Source: Fodinibius salsisoli
Lineage (GTDB): Bacteria; Bacteroidota; Rhodothermia; Balneolales; Balneolaceae
Direction of reading: 5' to 3'
DNA: 64,000 bases
NCBI RefSeq assembly: GCF_026229185.1
Contig: NZ_JAGGJA010000015.1
Location: 36,365-100,364, forward strand
The translations under genes and the position numbers were made by a program. The notes beneath the pieces were generated by a model. That model searched no databases. It was given only the letters and a program-made list of their open reading frames with translations, and was not told where the DNA came from. Shown piece by piece: positions 56,464-64,000 of the stretch (position 1 is the first letter of the stretch; every line of letters starts with the position of its first letter).

Positions 56464-56538
56464 TATGACCTTTATTTAGCTTACCGAGCGCCTCTGTGCT
56501 TCATCTCCTTTCCCAGCTTCAGGATATATGATACGTAA

Positions 56539-59226
56539 TTACTTCATATTATTTACAGCATTTTCGGTCAATTCTTGTAAAACGGGATGTCTTAACTGAG
56601 ATAAAAAGTGGGTTGCCTGCTCCAATGTTTGTATTTCTTGCTCAAACTGTCCATAATTATCCTGTTTGGATAATAAGGATTCAAATAACGGCATCAGATA
56701 CTTCTTTTCCTCCCAATCAATCAGGTTATCCAAAAACTCAATACTTTCTGAAATCAGTGTTTCTTTACCGCTCCGGATCCCCTTGTACCCATTATAAATA
56801 TCATTAGCATTGTAGATCAATCCCAATAGGCGGAAAATATTCTCAAAACTCTTTGCAATCTCTTCCTCCATCACTTTTGCTAACTCAGGATACTGGTCTG
56901 GGACCTTCAGCACAAAATGGGACTGTTCCAACAATGCATAACGACGAGCCTCTTGGTATACACACTTCCTCAGCTTTTCGGTATTAAAGACGGGAGATTT
57001 AATATCTTGCCGTATCTTATTCAACGCCTTAATAATTTGATGGCGGACCGGTACCACGCTGTCATCAAGACCAAGCTGCAGAACATCTAAGGCAACCTGG
57101 CTGGCGTTATAGTACAGGATAGAAGGAATCTGCACTCTTTTTTCGAGTTCTACTTCATCATCGGTTAAGTAATCGAACAGTGTTCCAAATATCCGCCGTC
57201 CATACATGGCAAGCCCCTGTTGGGCCGTCTTTTTGTATTTATTTGAGTCAAGATAATCGAGCAGAACGTGGATAAATATTCGATCTCCCGCCCGTCCGGC
57301 ACTCAGTATGGCTCGTTTTACAACCTCGGGGGAGTCATCTTCAAGCAATATGCGCAAGATATGTCGCCGAGACCGGTCATAGGCTACGCCTAAGGCTCGC
57401 GCAACCTCTACTTTAAATTCTTCACTGCTCTCTCCTTTGTATGACAGGGCTTCCTCTAAAAATTCCGTTGTTATCAATGCACGCTCATGCTCCCCTCCAT
57501 CTTTTGCAATGAGTCCAAGCGTGGCGGTGCGAATTTTTATATCCTGATGGTTGAGACCATCTTTCAATATTTCTTGCCAGTCTACTTCATATTTTTCCGA
57601 ATCATAAAAGTGGTAGATGTACCGGGCTGCCTCCAGCCGTACCTCCACATCCGGATCTTCAAGCAGACGTGCAATTTCCTGGATATATCCATCTATTTCC
57701 CGAGTCCGAAACAACCGCAAGCTTCGCCTTCGCACTTTGGGGTTGGGATGACCAAGCAAACGCTCTAAGTTTTTCAGCGGTATATTTTCAATCTCATATT
57801 GTGTTTCCAGTCGTTTCAACGCCATCATCACCGTAGATTCATTTTGGCTTTGCAGGCGTTGCATCATTTCCTCAGGAGACCATCGACCCTCCAGTTCTCC
57901 TGACTTGTGGCCGGGGTCATTGACCTGTTTCTCCAATGACTCTCTAAACTCGTTGACATATGAGCGGTGTACCCAAACGGCTAAAATGATCCAGCAGATC
58001 AGAAGCCCCATAACGATCAGGCTGAGGTATTTAACCGAGAGGTTCATTTGAAACGTCAGAAGTAATAATAAAGCCCCGGCCAATCCCTGCGCTCCGTTAT
58101 CCACAAAGAGGTCAATAAAAACCTTGGTCCGCTTTTTGAGATTTAATTCGACAGGCACAAACAGCAACTCACGCCCCGTACGGTCCAGCGAATGTTTTAA
58201 GCTCTGATCGGCACCACGTACTAACACAGCTGCTAACAATCCCGGCCAGATAAATAATCCTGCTGAACCCAACAATAAGATACTTGGCAGCAGAGTAACG
58301 GCCCCGCCTACGCCCTTGCGACTAATAAATTTGGAGGACAGAAAAAGCTGTAATAACAGTGCGATAATACTAACCCGGCCGTAAAATCGTCCCATGAAGG
58401 TGGTCAGGCTATTGTCGGTTGTATAGATGGATGAAGCCACTGTTTTAAACTGGTAATCGATCATTGTTGTGGCGATTACAGAAATACCGATAATCCCGAT
58501 GATGAGTATCAGGTGGCGTGACTGGATGATATCCCTGAAAAGAAATTTTCCAAATCCAGATTCTCCGGATTCTCTACCCTCCCTTCCGACCTCTTCTGCT
58601 TCTGAAGATCCATTCGCTTCTGACCGAATAATTGGTATAAGGAATACCGTTCCGAATAAAAGAGCCGCCCCAATAAGCAATAAATCAGGGGGTGATATGC
58701 CGATGGTGTCAATCAGGAACCCCGTAATTTCACCACCTGCAATAGAACCGGTTATGGCAGCCAGACTCAACAGGGTAAAAATACGTTTGGCCTGGATGGG
58801 ATTAAATAACGCATTGGCTAATAACCAAAATTGAGAAGTTATCAGTATCGAATAAATACTAACCCAGATATAAAAGATATAATATAGCAATGGCGAATCG
58901 ATACTCAGCAGCCACCAAATAAGTACCAGGTTGGCGGTCAGAAATAACGTTATCCCATTAATAACCCATCCCAAAGCCAACTTATTAGAGAACCGGGAAT
59001 ACCCCATCGAAATGGGGATAGCGGCAATTGCCGTAAAGATAAAAACAAAGGGAAGCTGCTGCGGGCCCTGCTCTACCAGAAAAAGGCTGTCGCGAACCGG
59101 CTTCAGCAGGTAGAGGGTTATCAGCAAAATAAAATTATATGAGAACATTAACCCCACCAGCTTACCCTCGCCAGGCTTAATGTCTACGGCAGCCCTAACA
59201 TACTCTTTTATACCATCTCTTTTCAT
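56539..59226 (-). CDS. NTT-type nucleotide transporter fused to HEAT repeats
   Basis: In the 895-residue protein, residues ~20-425 form about 11-12 TM segments with NTT (ATP/ADP exchanger) signatures. These are YLLKPVRDSLFLVEQGPQQL, and the C-terminal SLDRTGRELLFVPVE...KKRTKVFIDLFVDNGAQG. Residues ~455-760 are HEAT repeats (LLGHPNPKVRRRSLRLF, LLEDPDVEVRLEAARYIY, LLEDDSPEVVKRAILSAGR), followed by a helical tail. NTTs exchange nucleotides across membranes; HEAT fusions are known in free-living relatives. Substrate and direction are not deducible. First gene of the three-gene operon. Confidence 0.85.
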   Translation of the reverse strand: MKRDGIKEYVRAAVDIKPGEGKLVGLMFSYNFILLITLYLLKPVRDSLFLVEQGPQQLPFVFIFTAIAAIPISMGYSRFSNKLALGWVINGITLFLTANLVLIWWLLSIDSPLLYYIFYIWVSIYSILITSQFWLLANALFNPIQAKRIFTLLSLAAITGSIAGGEITGFLIDTIGISPPDLLLIGAALLFGTVFLIPIIRSEANGSSEAEEVGREGRESGESGFGKFLFRDIIQSRHLILIIGIIGISVIATTMIDYQFKTVASSIYTTDNSLTTFMGRFYGRVSIIALLLQLFLSSKFISRKGVGGAVTLLPSILLLGSAGLFIWPGLLAAVLVRGADQSLKHSLDRTGRELLFVPVELNLKKRTKVFIDLFVDNGAQGLAGALLLLLTFQMNLSVKYLSLIVMGLLICWIILAVWVHRSYVNEFRESLEKQVNDPGHKSGELEGRWSPEEMMQRLQSQNESTVMMALKRLETQYEIENIPLKNLERLLGHPNPKVRRRSLRLFRTREIDGYIQEIARLLEDPDVEVRLEAARYIYHFYDSEKYEVDWQEILKDGLNHQDIKIRTATLGLIAKDGGEHERALITTEFLEEALSYKGESSEEFKVEVARALGVAYDRSRRHILRILLEDDSPEVVKRAILSAGRAGDRIFIHVLLDYLDSNKYKKTAQQGLAMYGRRIFGTLFDYLTDDEVELEKRVQIPSILYYNASQVALDVLQLGLDDSVVPVRHQIIKALNKIRQDIKSPVFNTEKLRKCVYQEARRYALLEQSHFVLKVPDQYPELAKVMEEEIAKSFENIFRLLGLIYNANDIYNGYKGIRSGKETLISESIEFLDNLIDWEEKKYLMPLFESLLSKQDNYGQFEQEIQTLEQATHFLSQLRHPVLQELTENAVNNMK

Positions 59227-59480
59227 GACCGGTGAAGTTAAAAAGTAATCTTGCGTATTGCCAATTTATAACCGGCACCAAACATCCATCTACTTAACGA
59301 TTATTGGCGCAAGAACTATCCATCATTCTCTTATTTCGTTCATTTTAATAGCAAAATTACAGCGACCACAGCCAGCCTGTAAAGTTTCCGATTAATTTTT
59401 TAGAAAAAAATGTAACAACAGACCAAAAAATCACTCTTGTATATGTGATACATGACATCAACTATTCTTTCAATACGAAA

Positions 59481-60521
59481 ATGAAAACAACTACTAAATA
59501 TTTTTTCTTCTTGTCACTGCTTGCGGTAAGCTGTACCAATGGCTTAAGTGATGCCTACTATTCATCAAATGATAACCTAAAGCCGGGCACCGAGTTAACC
59601 GATCAATATACATTTGAAATGAACGAAACACCCGATTACCGGGATGAGATGGTCTCTTTCGTCACCAATATTGGTGACTATGCCCGACAGCAAAACCCCT
59701 CTTTCGTTGTTATTCCCCAAAATGGAGAAGAACTGATTTATAACGATTCAGGAACGCTAAATCAGAAATACCTGAATGGTATTGACGGGCTTGCCCGCGA
59801 AGATCTTTTCTTTGGATATGAGCAGGATAATAAAGCCACACCTAAAAATGAAAGACTTTATATGCAATCCTTTTTGGATGAAGCGAAGAAAGCGGGAAAA
59901 CCAATTTTGACTATTGATTATGCCTGGAGCCCCAAAAAGATTGATCGATCTTTCGAACGGAACCATGATCATGGATATATTCCATTCGTGGCACCACATC
60001 GCAGCCTCGATATTGTTCCGGGCTATGATAGTTCTTTATACAACGAAAACGCGAATGATATCCAATCCCTGTCGGAAGCTAAAAACTTCTTATACCTGAT
60101 CAACCCTCAAAACTATGGTACTAAAGAAGCGCTTCTACAGGATCTTGAGCAAACCAATCATGACCTAATTGTAATCGACCTATTCCTTTATGATGATATT
60201 TCCTTCACAGCCGCTGAAGTAGCCCGCCTTAAGACCAAAGCTAATGGCGGCAAACGCTTGGTACTGGCATACATGAGCATTGGGGAGGCCGAAGATTATC
60301 GGTATTACTGGGATTCTTCATGGAACACTACCGCTCCCAACTGGATGGAACCCGAGAACCCCAACTGGCCCGGCAACTTTAAAGTAAAGTATTGGTCCCA
60401 GCAATGGCAGGATCTCATTTGGGGAACTTCCGAATCTTATCTCGATCGTATCCTCGCTGCTGGCTTTGACGGCACCTACCTCGATCTGATTGATGCCTAT
60501 TATTACTTTGAAACCACCTAA
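59481..60521 (+). CDS. GH114 / TM1410-like lipoprotein (endo-alpha-1,4-polygalactosaminidase family)
   Basis: The 346-residue lipoprotein has lipobox LLAVSC (C18). The TIM-barrel carries family motifs LVLAYMSIGEAEDYRYYWD, VKYWSQQWQDLIWG and FDGTYLDLIDAYYYFE, as in GH114 and TM1410-like glycoside hydrolases. These hydrolyse galactosaminogalactan-type amino polysaccharides, though bacterial TM1410 proteins are not proven to do so. I start at the ATG at 59481; the longer ORF begins with GTG at 59445. A terminator follows at 60561. Confidence 0.82.
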   Translation: MKTTTKYFFFLSLLAVSCTNGLSDAYYSSNDNLKPGTELTDQYTFEMNETPDYRDEMVSFVTNIGDYARQQNPSFVVIPQNGEELIYNDSGTLNQKYLNGIDGLAREDLFFGYEQDNKATPKNERLYMQSFLDEAKKAGKPILTIDYAWSPKKIDRSFERNHDHGYIPFVAPHRSLDIVPGYDSSLYNENANDIQSLSEAKNFLYLINPQNYGTKEALLQDLEQTNHDLIVIDLFLYDDISFTAAEVARLKTKANGGKRLVLAYMSIGEAEDYRYYWDSSWNTTAPNWMEPENPNWPGNFKVKYWSQQWQDLIWGTSESYLDRILAAGFDGTYLDLIDAYYYFETT

Positions 60522-60560
60522 AGAGCTACCATCCTCATTTTGAGCGAAGATGAGGAATAC

Positions 60561-60599
60561 AAAAACCGGAGTCGATACCTCATCGAAACTCCGGTTTTT
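60561..60599. terminator. Bidirectional terminator
   Basis: Stem AAAAACCGGAGT/ACTCCGGTTTTT, with an inner CGAT...ATCG pairing. It lies between the convergent GH114 and phosphoesterase genes. Confidence 0.85.
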
Positions 60600-60618
60600 G
60601 GTTTATGCCACAAATCAA

Positions 60619-62208
60619 TTACTTCGCCTCTGCTACCCGGTACTGGAACTCATTCGTAAAGGTTCGGCCAAACATATCAGTTACCCGAACCTCAATAACT
60701 TGTTCGCCCAGCGGTAAATTATTGGGCACGCCTCCCTTCCACAAATGACTTGATTCAATAGGGTTTGAGGGTCGTTTCCCATCTGGCAACGATGTTGCCC
60801 CATCCCACTTTTGACGCAGCTCAGCTACATACGGATCTTCGGTTTCAGCCCTGTACATCGTGCGCCATGCGTCATCATACTCTTTGACCCGGTACTCTAC
60901 CTCCGTAAGCTGATTGCCCAGAAAGTAGTTCACATACAGTTGCGCGCCGTGCCAGGAATCCTGGGGAACGACTTTAGGCCCCCATATACTCATTTTATAA
61001 TCTTCCGAATAGTCTGCCGCTTTATAATCAATGGTAAAGCTGTTGCCATCAACGTTGAGCATCGCATAGCCATTCGGCGTGCCGTCACGCATCAACGTAG
61101 GTGGAATATCGCGATCATCCGGAACTCCAGACCACCAGTCACCCGAGGTAGTACCCACATTATAATGGATATGAGGCGTTAATTGGTCCCAATCTTCTTC
61201 AACATCAAAAAAGTTAAACTGCTGGATGTGTGTATGTGCTGATAATGATAACGTATTCGGATACTCTTTCAGCAGATCAAATAGATCACGGCGGTCGGAC
61301 AGCCGGTAACTGCCATTATCCCCTTCCGGAATAGGGATATGGAAAGCCAGTACCACCAAGTGATCCTTAGGCACATGCTTCAAATCATTCTCGATGAAAT
61401 CCAGCTGTCGATCAGTAAGTCCGCCTATATAGCCCGATACGCCATCGGTCCGCGGATAGATGACATCATCCAGGATGATAAAATGTGCCTTGCCATGGTT
61501 AAACGAATAGGTAGCCGGACCAAAGGTTGCCTCAAAGGTTTCGTCGGCCAACTCATCGCTCTGGGCATCAAAATTCATATCGTGATTGCCGTAGACGTTA
61601 AACCACGGGATACCCACTTTGGCCACCGACTCGCTGTAAGGCTGAAACAAATCCAGGTCATCGCCCACAAGGTCGCCCAGGGAAATACCAAAATCATATT
61701 CTGTGGCATCGTGCAGTTCAGAGACAATGTCACGATCAAAATAATCGACTTCCTGGCGGGTATACGGCTGTGGATCTCCAAAGATAAGCGCCTGAAATTC
61801 ATCTTTCTGCTCGGTTTCTATAAGCGGAAAGTTAATGGCCTTCGGTAATGTGCCCGTCGGTTCAACGCCTTCAAAATCAAGATCCGGCGACCCATTGGGC
61901 TTGTGTAGATAATAAAACCGGGGACGATTCAGTTCATCAACCGGCAACTGGTAACCGGAGGGCTTGATGACGAAAACCCGGCTATCCTGTTCGTCTATAT
62001 CAATCGAATACGTGCCTTCGGCATCGGTTAGTACCACCTCCTGACCATTAGAAACGGGTACTCCGGCAATGCCTTCATCCCCCGAATCTAACTGCCCGTT
62101 GGCATTGGCATCCCGGTAGACGGTACCTGTTGCGGTTTGTTGCGCCCGGGCCGGTGAGCCGAGCAGGCAAAATCCTAATATTAAAATAGAAGCAAAGCGT
62201 AATTTCAT
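60619..62208 (-). CDS. Exported calcineurin-like phosphoesterase (MetallophosN/Metallophos/MetallophosC)
   Basis: The 529-residue protein has a Sec signal (ILILGFCLLGSPARAQ). An N-terminal SdrD-B/MetallophosN-like domain (about 25-110) has YRDANANGQLDSGDEGIAGV. A central metallophosphoesterase has FGDPQ, LGDLVGDD, GNHDMNFD, FHIPIP and SAHTHIQQ metal-binding motifs. A C-terminal MetallophosC-like domain follows. It probably removes phosphate from nucleotides, phospholipids or phosphoproteins in the periplasm; the substrate is unknown. The gene faces the GH114 gene. Confidence 0.9.
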   Translation of the reverse strand: MKLRFASILILGFCLLGSPARAQQTATGTVYRDANANGQLDSGDEGIAGVPVSNGQEVVLTDAEGTYSIDIDEQDSRVFVIKPSGYQLPVDELNRPRFYYLHKPNGSPDLDFEGVEPTGTLPKAINFPLIETEQKDEFQALIFGDPQPYTRQEVDYFDRDIVSELHDATEYDFGISLGDLVGDDLDLFQPYSESVAKVGIPWFNVYGNHDMNFDAQSDELADETFEATFGPATYSFNHGKAHFIILDDVIYPRTDGVSGYIGGLTDRQLDFIENDLKHVPKDHLVVLAFHIPIPEGDNGSYRLSDRRDLFDLLKEYPNTLSLSAHTHIQQFNFFDVEEDWDQLTPHIHYNVGTTSGDWWSGVPDDRDIPPTLMRDGTPNGYAMLNVDGNSFTIDYKAADYSEDYKMSIWGPKVVPQDSWHGAQLYVNYFLGNQLTEVEYRVKEYDDAWRTMYRAETEDPYVAELRQKWDGATSLPDGKRPSNPIESSHLWKGGVPNNLPLGEQVIEVRVTDMFGRTFTNEFQYRVAEAK

Positions 62209-62619
62209 AAAAATAGGTTATGTTTAATTTTTTGGGAGACCTATGCTACAAATAGCATTAAACCTTAGTTTAAAATGGAGATTAACGAATCATAAACTTA
62301 ATTTCAGGGCGAAATGAATGGAACGCAAATGAAGCGGATTATGCAAATTTTCGCGGATATAATCTAATACTTCCCTATCCTCGGCCAACCGCCTGATATG
62401 CTTCAACAGTGTTCTAAATAATAATTCTACTGTGTTGAGTAGTTAAAAAATCCTTAAGAAGCTAAACTCTATAGGTTCAAGCTGTACTTGTATGGGCTAC
62501 ATCCCCCCTGCCCATGAAAGGGGAAAATCAAGGTGGTTTTGTGTGATTTGGGGGATGACCAGACTCATAATAAGGTTACTGTTTAATACTCAACGCGCAG
62601 TTCTAAATAAAATAAAATT
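62209..62619. other. 411-bp spacer upstream of hisA
   Basis: It contains an element remnant at 62500-62544 (CATCCCCCCTGCCCATGAAAG ... GGTGGTTTTG) of the same class as 13665. The first 200 bp hold AT-rich sequence where the hisA promoter may lie; none is confidently seen. Confidence 0.5.
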
Positions 62620-63339
62620 ATGCGTGTAATTCCTGCTATTGACCTGTTAGATGGACAGGTCGTTCGCCTGCACAAAGGCGACTACAAAGAAGCAACGATC
62701 TATAATGACAATCCCCTTGATGAAGCCCAAAAATTCAAAGAGGCCGGCTTTCGGCACATTCATATTGTGGATTTAAACGGGGCCAAAGAGGGTAATTTCG
62801 TCAATCTAAAGCATATCCAGCAGATTATTGACAAGCTGGACATGTCGGTACAGACCGGCGGGGGCATCCGCAGCTATGAGGATGCGGCCAAGCTGATCAA
62901 TCATGGAGTATCCAATATCATCTGCAGTTCTATGGCCGTTAAGAGTCCCGAAGCCTGGGGCCAGGTCTTGGATAACTTCAGCAAGCAGGCTATCCTGGGG
63001 ATGGACCTGAAGGATGGCAAGGTGGCCTACGGCGGATGGCTGGAGACCCTCGACCAGTCGCTGGATGATTTTTTGCAGCCCATGTTTGAGCGGGGACTCT
63101 CGACCATTCTATGCACGGACATTTCCCGCGACGGCACGCTGGAGGGTACCAACCTGGAACTTTACCAATCGCTGCAGGAAACGTATCCGGACATCCAGTT
63201 TATTGCCTCCGGTGGGGTAGCCTCGGTGGATGATTTTAAGCAGTTATCTAAAGCGGATCTCTTTGGCGTGGTGGTGGGACGTGCTTACTACGAGCAAAAG
63301 ATTAGCCTCGAAGAGATGATGAAGTACCATAGCGACTAA
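62620..63339 (+). CDS. hisA: Phosphoribosylformimino-AICAR-phosphate isomerase (ProFAR isomerase)
   Basis: The 239-residue TIM-barrel isomerase has catalytic D8 (IPAIDLLDG) and D129 (LGMDLKDG), with the phosphate loops QTGGGIRS and IASGGVAS. It makes PRFAR for HisF. It is detached from hisGDCBH by 10.2 kb of unrelated genes; in most relatives it would be followed by hisF, which is not found here. The local sequence is GC-rich relative to its flanks. Confidence 0.95.
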   Translation: MRVIPAIDLLDGQVVRLHKGDYKEATIYNDNPLDEAQKFKEAGFRHIHIVDLNGAKEGNFVNLKHIQQIIDKLDMSVQTGGGIRSYEDAAKLINHGVSNIICSSMAVKSPEAWGQVLDNFSKQAILGMDLKDGKVAYGGWLETLDQSLDDFLQPMFERGLSTILCTDISRDGTLEGTNLELYQSLQETYPDIQFIASGGVASVDDFKQLSKADLFGVVVGRAYYEQKISLEEMMKYHSD

Positions 63340-63373
63340 ACGATACTGCCCTCAGCAAATATTATCTGGATAC

Positions 63374-63401
63374 ATTATCAGGAATCCCTATTCCTGATAA
63401 T
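63374..63401. terminator. Strong hairpin after hisA
   Basis: ATTATCAGGAAT-ccct-ATTCCTGATAAT is a perfect 12-bp stem 35 bp past the hisA stop. No T tract follows, so it may be an mRNA 3' end structure or a repeat rather than a classic terminator. Confidence 0.5.
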
Positions 63402-63494
63402 ATCCACTGAATGTGCCCTCACAATAAATAACTGGATAAACCCCAATATTATATGGAAGTTGTGCTGAGGGGGGGGGATTCCGCTCAATTATAT

Positions 63495-63505
63495 GTTAGG
63501 TTGCC
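63495..63505 (+). other. Integron-type core site GTTAGGT at cassette start
   Basis: GTTAGGTTGCC matches the GTTRRRY R' core and is the exact reverse complement of 63767-63777 (GGCAACCTAAC). It lies 21 bp before the small ORF, as the recombination point does in gene cassettes. An 8-9 base G run sits just upstream (63469-63477). No canonical attC arms were found on its left. Confidence 0.6.
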
Positions 63506-63515
63506 TTAGAATAAT

Positions 63516-63758
63516 ATGACAGATCCTAGAGATAAACTAGTTGCAAATATTATCGACTACTTAGAAAGTATTGGGTTAGACCCCCTTCACACTTTTACAG
63601 TCTTAAGTGTTATTATTTTAATTAGTTACCAGAAAAAAGTTAGAAATTGGGAGCAGCAAAAAGATTGGCAAAAAGGAATTATTTTGAGCACGGCATTTTG
63701 TACAAGCTTATTAGTGATAGTAAGTTTATTACGCATAATTGGCGTTATTAACTTTTAA
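63516..63758 (+). CDS. Small two-helix membrane protein (likely integron cassette gene)
   Basis: The 80-residue protein has TM segments around 24-38 and 55-78 (HTFTVLSVIILISYQ; IILSTAFCTSLLVIVSLLRI). It has a polar loop KKVRNWEQQKDWQKG and no homology I recognise. It is AT-rich relative to hisA. It begins 11 bp after GTTAGGTTGCC and ends 9 bp before GGCAACCTAAC, the typical dimensions of a promoterless integron gene cassette. Confidence 0.6.
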   Translation: MTDPRDKLVANIIDYLESIGLDPLHTFTVLSVIILISYQKKVRNWEQQKDWQKGIILSTAFCTSLLVIVSLLRIIGVINF

Positions 63759-63766
63759 AAAATGGT

Positions 63767-63881
63767 GGCAACCTAACCAGCGCATTAACGGCGGACACGG
63801 CCTCACCGTTGGTTTGATGAGTTTGCTAATTTAGAATTTTGTACCCTTATTTAGTTAGTAATTCCCGTGCCGGTTATGCGC
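63767..63881. other. attC-like recombination site (interrupted)
   Basis: ACCTAAC (63771-63777) fits the R'' core RYYYAAC. The left arm GCGCATTAACGGCGG...ACACGG (63780-63800) pairs with CCGTGCCGGTTATGCGC (63865-63881). An unpaired T (63786) resembles the extrahelical bases of attC, and ~65 bp of loop lies between. The expected right core GTTAGGT is missing after 63881, where the IS end begins. Confidence 0.6.
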
Positions 63882-63899
63882 AATGAACTGTGTTGAAAG

Positions 63900-64000
63900 T
63901 CAAGCAGCCAATGCCTTTTTTTCTTCAAATGGTTCGCACTTACTACCTACGGCAAATGCCTGTCGAAGCAGTTTATGAGCAATGGCTACCTTAATCACTT
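63900..64000 (-). mobile_element. 3' end of IS110-family transposase (partial)
   Basis: The minus-strand frame, open to the window edge, ends VIKVAIAHKLLRQAFAVGSK, then CEPFEEKKALAA and stop (63900-63902). The K-V-A-x-x-x-x-K-L-L pattern with a following EPF is that of the IS116/IS110/IS902 transposase C-terminus. It is only the tail, so completeness cannot be judged. Its stop is ~20 bp from the attC-like right arm. Confidence 0.65.

Noticed and set aside
63495..63777. Reading GTTAGGTTGCC/GGCAACCTAAC as ends of a MITE
   Set aside because: The extra attC-like arms with an extrahelical T just outside the right copy fit an integron cassette better; it is kept as an alternative.

Overview
The window is 64 kb of bacterial chromosome from a Gram-negative organism of the FCB group, most likely Balneolota/Rhodothermota or a neighbouring Bacteroidota lineage. 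This is a judgement from gene content, not a placement from a marker tree. Supporting features are many lipobox and Sec signal peptides, a long LepB, an S9B dipeptidyl peptidase, LVIVD, Kelch and YncE propellers, a DUF4382 lipoprotein, a MetallophosN/C phosphoesterase and a Chlamydia-Hc1-like mini-histone. Composition is moderate GC, and only a few genes show clear Shine-Dalgarno sequences. No rRNA, tRNA or CRISPR was seen.

Layout. 1-5.8 kb: two secreted beta-propeller proteins, a ZIP metal transporter behind a 16-bp palindrome, a single-domain response regulator, a fatty acid desaturase and a small membrane protein. 5.8-10.1 kb: a YdbS/YdbT-like PH-domain pair, an Hc1-like histone, an UMF1-type MFS transporter and an unknown soluble protein. 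10.1-14.1 kb: a Gfo/Idh/MocA oxidoreductase and a Kelch protein, among long gene-poor spacers full of palindromic repeats and a degenerate 22-23 bp tandem array. 14.1-27.1 kb: a 5'-nucleotidase, a VAT1-like reductase, a CynX-type transporter, YceI, a DbpA-domain DEAD-box helicase, a sterol-desaturase-family enzyme, a DUF368 (PopT) polyprenyl-phosphate transporter, Pcm, a large AsmA-like protein and a trypsin-fold protease. 27.4-40 kb: cysS, lgt, a phosphohexomutase, a VIT1 + ZIP metal-transport pair, DPP IV, MscS, OsmC, a peroxiredoxin and rlmN. 40-44 kb: a lepA - exported protein - lepB operon. 44-47 kb: two lipoproteins.

47-52.4 kb: hisG-D-C-B-H, preceded by a 20-codon leader ORF with five His codons, which suggests attenuation. 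The operon carries palindromic repeat elements between hisG and hisD and between hisB and hisH. HisB has a degenerate N-terminal region where many relatives have a HAD phosphatase. hisA lies 10 kb further on.

The stretch between hisH and hisA holds the most unusual cluster. It is a three-gene minus-strand operon for an NTT-type nucleotide transporter fused to HEAT repeats, a POTRA-less Omp85 barrel, and a lipoprotein with the residue pattern of a HipA/PI3-kinase-like kinase (K171, E185, D301, N306, D326). I infer an envelope phosphotransfer system supplied with nucleotide by the transporter.

The right edge looks like an integron gene cassette: GTTAGGT-ORF-ACCTAAC plus attC-like arms. It is interrupted by the 3' end of an IS110-family transposase.
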